Below, piece after piece: positions 31,001 through 45,021 of a stretch of 64,000 nucleotides of DNA. The DNA is from Apostichopus japonicus (lineage: Eukaryota; Echinodermata; Holothuroidea; Aspidochirotida; Stichopodidae). The DNA lies in assembly GCF_037975245.1 (NCBI RefSeq), contig NC_092570.1, positions 1,302,501 to 1,366,500 on the forward strand, in the 5' to 3' direction. The number at the start of each line of letters is the position of its first letter. The stretch's first letter is position 1. Made by a program: the position numbers and the translations under genes. A model generated the notes under the pieces. The model saw only the letters and a program-made list of their open reading frames with translations. It made no database searches and was not told where the DNA came from.

Positions 31001-34000
31001 AAAATATTGGACATAAAAACTCGATCGTTCGTCAGTTTATCTCGGTCTTGGTTAATGTTGTGCATGATGTAATAAACAGACATTCAATGAAGGTTGGTTG
31101 TCTGCAGTGTTTGAAAGATCCCATCTCCAGACGTTAGCAAATACATGAACATAAAATATAATAAAAATATATAAATATTTTTTTATAGCGAGGTTGCTCC
31201 ACCGGCACCTCAACGGATCTTTGAAAACTTGAATAATCCGTGACTTGGTCACACTTATACATCAACCCTTATGCTATAGACTCTTACATGTACTTTTGTG
31301 TCATATATGTAACTTTATGCATACAATAAACAGAGATAAATATAGTTTAAAATGTTCCAAAGAGTAGATCGGATTTCGTTCAAAGTACAATTTCACTATA
31401 TTATTACACGAGAATTAAGCTGATGTTGTCAAAATGAAACCTAATTATTTGGAACCTATAAAACATGAATATGAAATGTATCACGTGGTACGTAATTCTG
31501 TGAAATAAACATTACGACAATATAATAAGAGCTTATAATGTGAACAATTTTATATCTGAGAAAATGTAACCTTGAAATAAAATACCTCAGTCAGAGGTGT
31601 ATCCAGGGACTTAAAAAAGCAAGGGATATGGCCCAGAGGTCGTTGAAGCGAACTCCAGTGTACAGGTTCGCCCCTACCACCCCCCCCCCCCAGAAGAAAA
31701 GAATAATAATAACCGTGAAATGATACATTCTAAGACATATTTAGGATTATACATTAGGTCTATAAATAAGTTTACACAAGGTTATGTTAATAACTACTTT
31801 TATTATTTTTTTTTCTCTACGGGCTTGATGGTGGGGGGGGGTGCATCCCACACCCCCTAGATCCATGCTTGTTAGTGGTAGAATAAAGAATTTCAAAACA
31901 AAAATATTGTGTTTTTATGAAAGAAGACTTCACACCTTCAAAGTAGGCCTATACCTTACACACTTTGCAAATGTTCTTCAGATATTATGTTTCATATACC
32001 TCTATAGTCCATATATACCCCCAAAGATACCGTAATGCAAGCGCTATATATATAGTACATTCCTATACTGACACTTCATTAATAAACAATAAAGTATTTA
32101 CCATAACTACATAATTATAACCGCAAATAACGTCTTCAAACCATGGTAATTAGGAATATATACAACTCATAAACACAATCGGATCATTCATTAATATGTA
32201 ATATTGTAAGTTTCTATATATAGTGCATATAGTCATGTATGTATAGCTTTACATTAAGACCGTACACTATAAATGATTTTAAAAAAAAATGCAGATAAAT
32301 GTCATCTCTGTAATTCACTTCAATAATTATTTAATAGAACATGCTCCTAAATTGGTCCATAACAAGTACTCGATGCAAGTACTTGAAATGATTTTCTATT
32401 ATACGACTTTGATCAAATTTAATTACAATTTTACTGATTTACTTTTCTCTATACAATTCTTTTCATTTGACAGGATTATTCACTCAAGTAATATCTCACA
32501 GTGGCGCCCCTCTTTCCCCTTGGGTGGTGAAAAAGAATCCCATCGGGTTTTATAACATGATTACGAGGGATATTAACTGTCAACTCGTTAATTCGGAATC
32601 CACCATGGACTGTCTCCGAAACGTCTCATATCAGACATTTCTAGATCTCGACGTTCCCACACCGCTTTATTCATACTCTTTCGGTCCCGTCGTTGATGGG
32701 AACATAGTTGAAGACGATCCTGCCAAATTAATCCAGAAAGTCACCGAGGGGCAGAGAAATATCACAACCAAGGCTTACCTGACTGGAATGACGAAAAATG
32801 AAGGATTTCGGTATCTCAGTAGCAGCGTCGATATCGTCGGACGCATTGAGCAGAACGTTTACGAACAGACCTTGCATGGGTTTGTACAGAACAACTTTGG
32901 CAGTAACAGAATTGCAAGGTATGCAATGAACTACACGTTAATTCGCCTTATTTCGCGTTTGTTTAAACCATTTTATTAATAACTTTAATCCTAAATTTAA
33001 GGATATATTCGCAAGAAATTTCCACGATCAAAAGAGTGCATTTCAATTACATGTATCCTCTATAAACAAGAATATTTCCTATGGATATGAGCGAGTGGGG
33101 TCGTGAGGTTGTGGATAAATTGTGTGTTTGATTATTTGTTTGGTTATTATCAAAATAAGGCGTAATTAGGTCGCTTTTCTACATCCTACAGAAAGTGAAT
33201 TAACATGAACAATAGAACATGTACATCCTTCGCATAATTAAATCTCAAAAAAAGTACGTTTCCTATCGATATTGTCTATTGAGGGTGTAACATGGGTGTT
33301 TGATTGGATAGAGCAATATGTTTCATTAATGAATTATGCAAACTATAGCAAGTTCCCTAAAGGCATATATTTTTGTGACATGAGTACGCCGACATAGAAA
33401 TCGAACCATTGACGCGGGGTGGGGGAAGGTGGGGGGGGGGGCATGGGCCCACACCCTTTCGCGGTTGATGGAATGGTTCAGTCAGGGGTTGTTTGTATTC
33501 TGCTGGGGTAGATTGCACACTCCACACATGTTCTCAATCGTTTTACTATTGGGGTTATAAGAGACACTATACATATGGGCGCTCCGATGGGGGGTGCGGC
33601 CCTATATGGATACCTTTTAATATGACGTCATTCTTTTAATTTTGCATACCTTTGCATATTCTCTTTCGTTTTATTAGTGGGGTTATAAGAGACACTATTT
33701 CATACGAGTACACCGACTGGGGGTCCGGCCCTATGAATTCATATACTATGACGTCATCATTGCAAGACATCATCACAGATCATCAGTGGGTCACACCTGC
33801 CGTACAGACTCTCAAACAACTCGATAAAGCAAAGATGACGTCATACTTTTACCTCTTTACACATAGACCAAGGGGAAGCCCAAATCCCCGATGGGCAGGT
33901 ATGTATTTTTAATGGTTAGTTATATATGAGTATATAAAGACACATTATCCGTTAAGAATTATATGGGTGTAGTTACTGAGGTTTGACTCATGGGGGGGGG

Positions 34001-36422
34001 GGCATGATCCAACATTTTGAGATCAACTCACCGTTCCTTGGTAAAACCATGACTACACCACGCATTGCTTGCAAAGGCGAGGTGTCATCTAGAATTCCTT
34101 AACACCATTTCCGAAGTGAGCATGACGTCATATGTACTGTACATGTATGACTCTAAAGGCAATCACAATATAATGTACATATCACGTGTGTATTATAGAA
34201 GCCGTACAGCCTGCACGAGCATGTCGTGGAAACGTCTATGTCTCTGAAAAGCACTCCACAAGTTATTGTGTTTATATATGTTTAAACTATTACGTAACAA
34301 AATGATCAACAAATCATCAATTTTGGAATATTTAGTCCATCTCCTATAGGAAGATAGTAGGCCTAACGTGATTATTATATATACGTCAACTTGGTTATAA
34401 CCTCTGTGATCCGTATATATACCTCTTAACGAATACTTTATGGTATAGTGAATTCGTAGCCTTTTAAACCCATTAAGCTGTCTTGAATGAATGATTTTAA
34501 TGAATATGTTAATAAACAAATGATAACTGTATATGTTATAGCAATAATTAAGTAGTATTGCTATAATAACATCGGCCATCACCATCCTCATTCTTGAAAA
34601 GCATAATACATTATAGAATCAGAAATATATCGTGTGCTAACAGCGAAATGGCGGGATCTACGATCATCATTAATCGATATGCATCCCCATGGTGAATGAT
34701 TAGTTATTGTACTTCATATAGCCTATACTCGGTTTATGAAATATAGCTAAGCAAATTAAATGCATGACATTTCAGTTATTTCGTGTATACCCCTTTTTTA
34801 AAGTTACCCTAGCTCTGCCTTTGTATTTCTATAGGTCCTGTTCATTTAGAGGAGTTACCTTTTGTCTTCGGTGCACCTCTTCTTTCAACACCTCTGGGAG
34901 TATTCAAAAGTAACTATACGAAAGCAGATTCTCACATTAGCCTGGCGTTAATGACCTACTGGACAAACTTCATCAAGACAGGGTACGTATAATCTTTTCC
35001 TGATTTGTTTTCCCCATTTCAGATGTCCCCCCCCCCCCCCTTTTGCTCATATATGTTCGATATCTCCACTTCGTCAAATCTGAACCAAAGAAATGAAGTA
35101 TACTGGGTCATAAGAACTGCCCTCTCTCAAGTCAAAGTTATGGTCACTCGTGCGCAGACTTGAACAACTATTTTAATGCCACCCACAAATCACAATAAGA
35201 CACTTTCTTGTGTATCATTGAGACATTCAATTGCCTAACTCAACACTCATCAATATCAGTGAACAATGATTGGAAAGTCATAACCAGGAAAATCTAAGGA
35301 TAATCCTGGAACCCTGAAATTTATATCGTTACTGCTAACCTGTAAAGTTTTCTGCATAACGAAAAGACTTCCATGCGCGCACGATGTTATACATTTTGAG
35401 CACAGTGATTGCTATTCATAATATAGTACAAGATGTGTATTATACGTTGCGAAAATCGGGCACTTTCTGATATGTGGACTGGTACGGGCGGAGTGAGTGA
35501 GCCGGGGCTGGCCTGCAAGGGCGTAGCCGGAGATAGGATGGAATTGGAGATATTGTAAGGAAGGAAAAAAGTGGGAACTTCTCAAACAGACAATTAACCG
35601 GATTCTAAATAGTATAACTTCCGTAATGATAATTTACAACACAAATCATGATCCATTTTTGTCTTCATTTTGTCTCCTAGAAATCCAAATCTTCCAACAT
35701 CACAAGCTTCTACAGATTTTCATCGCCACTTTGGACCCAGCTTTGAATATGAAAATAGTGACAGGTGGCCAGCGTATACTAACACACATCAAAATATTGT
35801 CTACTTGACTTCCAAGCCAAGAATTCGAGATTTTTATCGGGTACACGAAATTTCACTTTGGGAACATCTGATTCCCCAATTGGAGTCAAAGTTGAGTATT
35901 GACGAGCCGACGTCAAGAATCCCTCTTGATACAAACACCAGAGATACAACGACACCCGGAACACGCCAATCCACTTTGACGGATTCGAATTTATATTTGC
36001 ATATTTCGACACAACCAGCCATTACGGACTATGGGACCACCACAGTTAGCGCGGGAATTATTAACAATACACATAGACATGGCTATAAAATAGAACTAAG
36101 CATAGTACTCGCTGCAGGTGGGTTACTCTTATTAATCAACCTTATCATTCTTGGTGTCATTTATTACCTTCGAGATAGAAAGAAAATGGAATCCAGGTTA
36201 GCCGCGAAATATTTGGCACACTTAGAAGAAATCAAAAAGAAGAAAGCTAACGGACGAGGTTTTATGCAGACGACACCAGACAGCGGTATCGGTTTCGCGA
36301 CATTACTAAACGCACAGAACGGGAAGGGTGCCAATAGCACGATTGGAACAGGCAGCCACCAGTCCTCTAGAGATGGCACGATAAGAATCAATGAAGATGG
36401 AGATATTGAATTTGAAGTATGA
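12593..36422 (+). CDS. Neuroligin-like synaptic adhesion protein (7 coding exons, 776 aa)
   Basis: Type I membrane protein of the neuroligin family, the postsynaptic partners of neurexins. Coding exons are 12701-13139, 26576-26725, 29691-29876, 32474-32918, 33678-33898, 34835-34982 and 35681-36422; every junction has AG/GT borders and the phases chain without a break (1,1,1,2,1,2). Residues 1-34 form a signal peptide (hydrophobic run [12 protein letters not shown]). The alpha/beta-hydrolase domain spans roughly 35-620 and includes [38 protein letters not shown] and TYWTNF. The nucleophile elbow reads GAGTG (240-244), so Gly242 replaces the catalytic Ser, as in neuroligins (GSGxG). The acid (Glu368 in KNEG) and His484 remain. 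A membrane helix lies at about 670-692, after KIELS and before YYLRDRKK, very like vertebrate neuroligins. The 84-residue tail ends FEV, a possible class II PDZ ligand instead of the usual TRV. Length is slightly below the usual 800-850. Family assignment is very secure; the paralogue is not. Confidence 0.93.
12701..13139 (+). CDS. Neuroligin-like coding exon 1: signal peptide and N-terminal esterase fold
   Basis: Starts at ATG (MKSQIQ) and ends in phase 1 at donor gtaagt. It holds the signal peptide, [19 protein letters not shown] and [13 protein letters not shown]. The two cysteines correspond to the first conserved disulfide of cholinesterase-like proteins. No upstream in-frame ATG lies within this exon. 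Confidence 0.93.
14322..14553. repeat. (TA)n microsatellite, long, interrupted
   Basis: About 230 bp of TA with atacat, ataaat and tatttat interruptions, in neuroligin intron 1. Confidence 0.97.
19490..19556. repeat. CT-rich tract (ccct)n
   Basis: Polypyrimidine stretch with ctccctccctccct, in neuroligin intron 1. Confidence 0.8.
19757..19930. mobile_element. GGATCC-ended MITE family, internal fragment 2
   Basis: Carries gagtcgttgaagccgac, a G-rich block, then cattctgaggcacattcag and acgcaaggtttt, in the same order as copy 1. Ends not found. Confidence 0.55.
20000..20265. repeat. Degenerate tandem repeat with ttcacatatcgataaatcat core
   Basis: At least five diverged copies of a 40-55 bp unit containing ttcacatatc(g/t)(a/t)taaat, best preserved at 20170-20230. 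Confidence 0.7.
22540..22921. repeat. Tandem repeat of about 92 bp (ctctcaattaacaagcataac)
   Basis: The word ctctcaattaacaagcat recurs at 22589, 22639, 22735 and 22827, and a last partial unit starts at about 22915. The first interval is short (50 bp), the later ones 88-96 bp. Units also share gttaagggtga and gcttgatatagtgag. Confidence 0.88.
24610..24654. repeat. (TA)n microsatellite
   Basis: About 45 bp of pure TA in neuroligin intron 1. Confidence 0.95.
24956..25037. repeat. (TA)n microsatellite
   Basis: About 80 bp of pure TA in neuroligin intron 1. Confidence 0.96.
26576..26725 (+). CDS. Neuroligin-like coding exon 2: oxyanion strand region
   Basis: Acceptor tgcag, donor gtaagt, phase 1 on both sides. 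It encodes [10 protein letters not shown] followed by [16 protein letters not shown]. The HG of the oxyanion hole is kept although the enzyme is predicted inactive. Confidence 0.93.
27611..27685. repeat. G-rich minisatellite (gcaggggagg)n
   Basis: Repeating gcagggcaggggaggacag units with many GGG/GGGG runs on the plus strand, in neuroligin intron 2. Strong potential for G-quadruplex structure. Confidence 0.75.
27730..27915. mobile_element. GGATCC-ended MITE family, internal fragment 3
   Basis: Shares gtctttgaaaccaactccca, a poly-C run, cattctaacgcatatttaga and aaggttgtactgataact with the other copies. Confidence 0.58.
28062..28132 (-). tRNA. tRNA-Gly (anticodon GCC)
   Basis: A 71-nt intronless tRNA on the minus strand, inside neuroligin intron 2 and antisense to it. 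The anticodon GCC lies at 28098-28100 in a CTGCCAC loop. The acceptor stem pairs perfectly (GCATTGA with TCAATGC); the last pair is A-T where I remember G-C in the usual animal version, a compensated change that argues for a working gene. The B box GGTTCGATTCC is canonical, and TTTT follows a few bases after the 3' end as a pol III terminator. Confidence 0.95.
29691..29876 (+). CDS. Neuroligin-like coding exon 3: nucleophile elbow lacking serine
   Basis: Acceptor tatcag, donor gtagaa, phase 1 on both sides. Encodes [35 protein letters not shown] and the elbow GAGTGG. Glycine stands where active carboxylesterases have serine, which is the neuroligin signature. Confidence 0.93.
31592..31871. 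mobile_element. GGATCC-ended MITE family, copy 4
   Basis: Begins CAGAGGTGTATCCAGGG and ends CTAGATCCATGCTTG, imperfect inverted ends. Shares gtcgttgaagcgaactcc, poly-C, cattctaagacatatttagg and aggtctataaataag. Same orientation as copies 1-3. It lies in neuroligin intron 3. Confidence 0.65.
32474..32918 (+). CDS. Neuroligin-like coding exon 4: second disulfide and acid residue
   Basis: Acceptor gacag, donor gtatgc; phase 1 in, phase 2 out. Contains [10 protein letters not shown], a cysteine pair (INCQL and MDCLRN) matching the neuroligin GC...ECLRN pair, [14 protein letters not shown], and [12 protein letters not shown] with the catalytic-acid position. Confidence 0.93.
33539..33640 (+). pseudogene. 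Degenerate tandem copy of the start of neuroligin exon 5
   Basis: The sequence from cgttttactattggggtt to tatgacgtcatt repeats that at 33667-33770 with a 128-bp offset, including ggggttataagagacactat. In this copy the acceptor AG has become AT, and the frame reaches TGA after about 25 codons. It is a dead exon fragment in intron 4. Confidence 0.75.
33678..33898 (+). CDS. Neuroligin-like coding exon 5
   Basis: Acceptor attag, donor gtatgt; phase 2 in, phase 1 out. Encodes [21 protein letters not shown] and [10 protein letters not shown], as in neuroligins (MYTDW, TDHQWVAPAV, YFYAFYH). The cysteine that vertebrate neuroligins carry just after that motif is absent. A dead partial copy of the start of this exon lies 128 bp upstream. 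Confidence 0.92.
34835..34982 (+). CDS. Neuroligin-like coding exon 6: catalytic-His region
   Basis: Too short to stand out as an open frame but clear by splice phase and similarity. Acceptor tatag, donor gtacgt; phase 1 in, phase 2 out. Encodes [16 protein letters not shown] and [15 protein letters not shown], matching the neuroligin HGDEVPYVFG and TYWTNFAKTG blocks. Confidence 0.92.
35681..36422 (+). CDS. Neuroligin-like coding exon 7: end of esterase fold, stalk, membrane helix, tail
   Basis: Acceptor cctag; continues the frame as NPNLPTSQ. Contains [20 protein letters not shown] (neuroligin LHIGLKPRVRDHYRA...), a Thr/Ser-rich stalk likely O-glycosylated, the membrane helix ([20 protein letters not shown]), a basic stop-transfer segment (RDRKK), and a tail with an [10 protein letters not shown] stretch ending DIEFEV. 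The stop is TGA at 36420-36422. Confidence 0.94.
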
Positions 36423-36878
36423 ATATCCATATCGCAGATGATATCGCATTTGAATATCACAGTTCGGTACATGTAGACCACATTCTATACTATCTGGAGT
36501 GAAATAGGAATCTGGAACAGATCATTCATGCAAAATCTTTCATCTTTTTTTCGCCATTATAACACTCCGAGACCCATGAGTGACGTCGTCAAGATCATGA
36601 TGACGTCAGAGGATCGGTAAAGAAAACAACTTTCGGACATGATCTAATAATAGCTTAATTATTTCACTCTCATGATTTTCCCTGGCCGGTTCTTCTTAAA
36701 AGGTGTTCGACTTGACTCTATGTGTAGGAGATGCCTTCGCTTGAGATTTTTAAAGAGTTGGTGTTAAAATTGGTCGTTATAATCAAGTGTTAAAACTTAA
36801 CCTTACAGTGACGGTTGACATATTGCATTGTTGCGTGAGCTTCGTCTTCGAGGACCAGCCTTTCCGTAACCTTTCGGA

Positions 36879-36893
36879 AATAAATCAAATAAA
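36879..36893 (+). terminator. Polyadenylation signals of the neuroligin gene
   Basis: Two AATAAA hexamers, at 36879-36884 and 36888-36893, lie about 460 bp after the stop codon and are the first clear signals downstream. Confidence 0.55.
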
Positions 36894-37659
36894 TTAAAGT
36901 TGCCGGCTCTCTCAGAGAAATTGCTCGCAAATTAGTCTGTAATGTCTGATTTTGTCATATATTACTGTTTGAATAATAGTTAGTATTAAACTAAATGGCA
37001 ACGTTCCATGGTAATATCGTGGTGTTCCATTCTTTAATAAGAAACAGTATGTATGGTGTATCATCCTATAAGGTAATTTATCTGAAGTGTGCAAAATTGT
37101 GTATTCATTCATATGTAGGTGAATGTAAAATATCAAACACAAAATGGTAAGAAAGAGTGTACATAACGAATTAGCTATGCACAGAACATGTTTTACAGAT
37201 TTAAATTGAATTTATATACATACATACATGTATAGGCTTATATGCAAGTAATATATATATATACACATGAAATAACTGTTAGCAAAAGTATATGCATAAT
37301 GAGTTTAATTTTGTTTAATTTATAACAATAAATATAAACCGATGGACATTGTTAGGAGCTGTACAAATTATATTAATCCAATAATTCCTGAACTTTTCGA
37401 ATTAATATATGAAGACAAAAAACTTCTTAACACGACTTATTTGACAAAGAATTCATTGTCATTTTCCGTCTGAAACTAGTTATAAAATACAGAGTATATA
37501 GGCTATAAATCTGTTAAACAATAATGCTGGGGGTGAGTACTGATATATGTTTACTGAAAGAAATTACATCAGTGGTGCGCACAGGATTTCAGACAAAGGT
37601 GGGGTATAGTGTGTGTGTGGTGGTGGCGGTGGTGGTGTGGGGGAGGGGCATCCGAAAGT

Positions 37660-37825
37660 CCCCGACTGATGTAGATACAGGGTGTGGCCCTGGGTCGTTG
37701 AAGTCGATTCCTATTTAACGTGGGACGTATGAGGGTGCTCCCCAGGAAACTAATGACAGTTTCCACATCAAATTAGGTTTATAATTAAATATAAACGTAA
37801 GGTTGTGCTAATAAAATGTTCTCTT
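37660..37825. mobile_element. GGATCC-ended MITE family, fragment 5
   Basis: Shares gggtcgttgaagtcgattcc, aggtttataattaaatataa and aaggttgtgctaataaaatg. Ends unclear; a second, unrelated element may abut on the left at about 37570. Confidence 0.5.
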
Positions 37826-38759
37826 GTAAAATTTTGTAACAGTCGCGGGGTGGGGGATGGGTAAACATATGGAGGGCTGGTCTTATTCTTGCCCGTCTGA
37901 AAACAATGTCAGACTGGCGTTCGGAATGGATCCCCCCCCCCCCCCTCGTGCGCATGCTACTATTGTACTATTTATATTTTTTGTGATATATTTCCATTTC
38001 TGCTATATAGCTCTAATAAATCAAAACCACATGTTCCCACCCTCTCCCCCACTTTGTAAATTCATTCCATAAATTGTATTAATCTTCGTTACCAAGTTAG
38101 TTGACCCGGAAGCGATACTTAAATTTATATATCCCTATTATCAACTATATATTTAGTGAATAAATCGAATTCAAATTTGCATGTTTTTTTTTTACTCTAC
38201 ACCAACGATATGATATGTGCTTGACATTTATGAGGTAATTTCATTTAATGTAAAGAATCGACATTTTATAGATCTCTTATAATTTAGTCCACAGTGACAA
38301 TTGACTACAAGTTTATGTTTTAACTTTGTTTCATCAATTTTAATTTTTTTTTTCATGTATCCTTGTATAATACAGTGCATTGTGTAATATACAATGAATA
38401 TCGTTTTTCATGAGAGACTCGGAGAATGAGATCATTTGAGTTTGATTTATTCGTACATGGTCAGACCTGAATGGGCGGGAGGAGGGGGGCGTCAAGTTGA
38501 TACAACCTCCAGGTCTGGAGTCAAATTTGGCTAAGTAAGAAAGTATACTAATTTTCACAGTGTAACGTCACCAGTGGTGTTCATTTTCTCTTCCAGTATT
38601 TCAGGGATGTTTTAAAATATAGGAACAACATCCAGGAGGGAAATGATGAAAGAGACATGGTCATTCTGTGCGGTTGCAGTTTACAAATATATATATACAC
38701 GACACACTATATGGAATATACCGTTGCTATGCATGTAGCCTATACAACCATTTACAAAA

Positions 38760-38883
38760 TTATAGTCTCGAATCTCATCTGGAAACTGAAATCTCGAATG
38801 AGAGTCCTCCAATCTCCGTCAATTCTCAGAGTGTAGAATCAACGAATCAACAACTGGACAGAACTCATAGTGACCAAAACTGA
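38760..38883 (+). other. Possible orphan terminal exon
   Basis: An open frame after a weak acceptor (attatag at about 38767) encodes LESHLETEISNESPPISV then SVESTNQQLDRTHSDQN and a TGA stop. It reads like a polar cytoplasmic tail rather than random AT-rich sequence. No partner exon with a matching phase was found; it might be an alternative 3' exon of the neuroligin gene or chance. Confidence 0.2.
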
Positions 38884-39261
38884 AGCTTTTATATTCCCTT
38901 CGTGTCTTATAAATGCATGTCATAGCAGTACTATATAGTACTATATACATGTGTTTACAGCTACATTTGTTCCAGTACGTTACAGCCGTACTATTCCAAT
39001 ATGGTATCCTGAATTACCCTATGTACACTAACTCCCATGTTAACGGCCAGATTGATTTATTTATTTTATTTATTCGCATTTTTATCCAAGGTTGCTTATT
39101 CAGCAAAAGCTGGTTTCCAATAAGGTCCTGCTTTTTACATTAATCGTTATACATAAAAAGTAAAACATAGCAATACAAAAACGAATTAAATGTACAGATA
39201 CAAAACAATTAAAGCTGTAAAGTGGAGACAACTACAAAATAGATATAGCCTCAGACATTAC

Positions 39262-39629
39262 CAAGGGCGTAGGAACCGGGGGGCTGGGGGGGGGGGCGCC
39301 AGCCCCCAGTGAAAAATATGGAGGGGCGGAAGTATCATTCCGCCCCCCCCCCCGCTTCGCAAGTCAGAAAACCCCTTTTTCATTTCCAAATGAGAAAAAA
39401 ATCGCATTTGGAGCACCAAATTGCATCTAAGTCCAGGTGAAAATGCAAAATTATTTACAAAATGGAGTGGGTGTTGAAGTGTGCTATATTGCACCAAATT
39501 GCATCTGAGGCCACCTGGAAATGCAAAACATTTCCAAAGGGGAGGGGGATACCCCTCCCTTAGACCCCTCCCCCAGGCCGGCCATCAGTCGTCAGCCCCC
39601 CCACTCAAAAGTACCTTCCTACGCCACTG
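39262..39629. mobile_element. hAT-like MITE, 368 bp, with perfect 8-bp target duplication
   Basis: Ends are CAAGGGCGTAGGAACC and, inverted, CAGTGGCGTAGGAAGG. Both sides are flanked by the identical octamer gacattac (39254-39261 and 39630-39637). The inside is G/C-run rich and has no coding capacity. The 8-bp duplication and CAG-type ends indicate the hAT superfamily. Confidence 0.88.
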
Positions 39630-40119
39630 GACATTACTGTACACCTATTGCGGCCACCCAGTTGAACGTGACTTTCTCAGTACAAGCATTGCTATATTGG
39701 GAAGCAATAAATTGGCATTTTCCTTTATTACACTTATCTCACTACATTATGCAGAAAATGAACATTTCTAGCATTACCTGGCTGCTAAAACCTAAATCGC
39801 TGGGCACACACTTCATATACAATAATGTGCGGTACCATACGTAAGAAAAAATGATGATTTTATAAAGTGGGCCCGTTGACATATATCTTCCTGGCGCCCA
39901 ACTTGGTTCTTGAGACCCCTGTACAGTCTAGAGTTCACCCCGTTCCCTCCTTTATACACATGCTACTCTAGTCCTTCCATAAATGTGCACGCCGCTACCT
40001 AGAACAGAGGGGGGGGGGGGGGGGGGTTAAAATCCTCCTACCTTTGAAACTTCATATCGCGGTTCTATATGTATACGTACAAATCAATTGTCCGTGTCAT
40101 AATTAATTAACTATAGAAG

Positions 40120-44508
<4,389 letters not shown>

Positions 44509-44951
44509 GATTGTGTCCCCCTTATATAAATGAATACACAAGAAAAACAAACAAAGATTTCCAAATTCAAATATATTTAGTTCTAATGCCCTTCATCATC
44601 TCGTATCGTTTCCCTCTTTTTATTCGCGTAATTGTCTTTACAAACTTTACGCTAACCGATTTTACCCTTTAATGTTAAAATAAATATATAAATATAGAAA
44701 CAGTTCATACATCGATGTTACCTAGACTATACCTTGTACGTTGGAGACACAACGTTTTACCTACCGAATATGTGAGGGCTCACTTCCCATGGACTGTTAA
44801 CGTGACGTCAGCCTGTTTCATCGGTTTCATGTGTGCATATTCTAGTCATCTTGACCTGCTGTGCAGCCTCCCAGTTCCAGGCATAGTGGCGGCCCTGTCT
44901 ACTCAATTTACAGTGAAAACGTACCTAGAAGAGGAACAGTACACAAGAAAC
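44509..44951. promoter_or_regulatory. Divergent intergenic interval, candidate shared promoter
   Basis: About 440 bp separates the putative start codons of the death-domain gene (minus) and the SYCE1-like gene (plus). The interval includes both 5' UTRs. A TATATAAG element on the minus strand (44521-44528) and an AT-rich stretch near 44680-44700 are the only motifs I can point to. Confidence 0.4.
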
Positions 44952-45021
44952 ATGGAGACAATGGCTGATGATGAGTTCAAAGTTGACGTGATTCAGTGCA
45001 GTATTGTCGATCTTCAAAAAG
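44952..45021 (+). CDS. SYCE1-like exon 1
   Basis: Chosen start METMADDEFKVDV; a second ATG follows three codons later. Donor GTGTGC, phase 1. The acidic start changes into the coiled coil of exon 2. Confidence 0.55.

Larger units (their letters stand above)
36423..39253. other. Neuroligin 3' UTR and intergenic region
   Basis: About 460 bp of probable 3' UTR to the poly(A) signals, then AT-rich sequence with one MITE fragment and one doubtful exon (38760-38883). Confidence 0.5.

Noticed and set aside
33395-33425. B-box-like ggttcgatttc on the minus strand
   Set aside because: No A box or cloverleaf can be drawn around it; it is not a tRNA.
34193-34591. 132-codon minus-strand frame in neuroligin intron 5
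   Set aside because: Ile/Tyr/Leu-rich translation of AT-rich intron with no domain and no splice context.
44715-44951. Upstream in-frame extension of the SYCE1-like first exon
   Set aside because: The extension has hydrophobic, irregular composition unlike the coiled coil and would give an implausible N-terminus; the ATG at 44952 is preferred.
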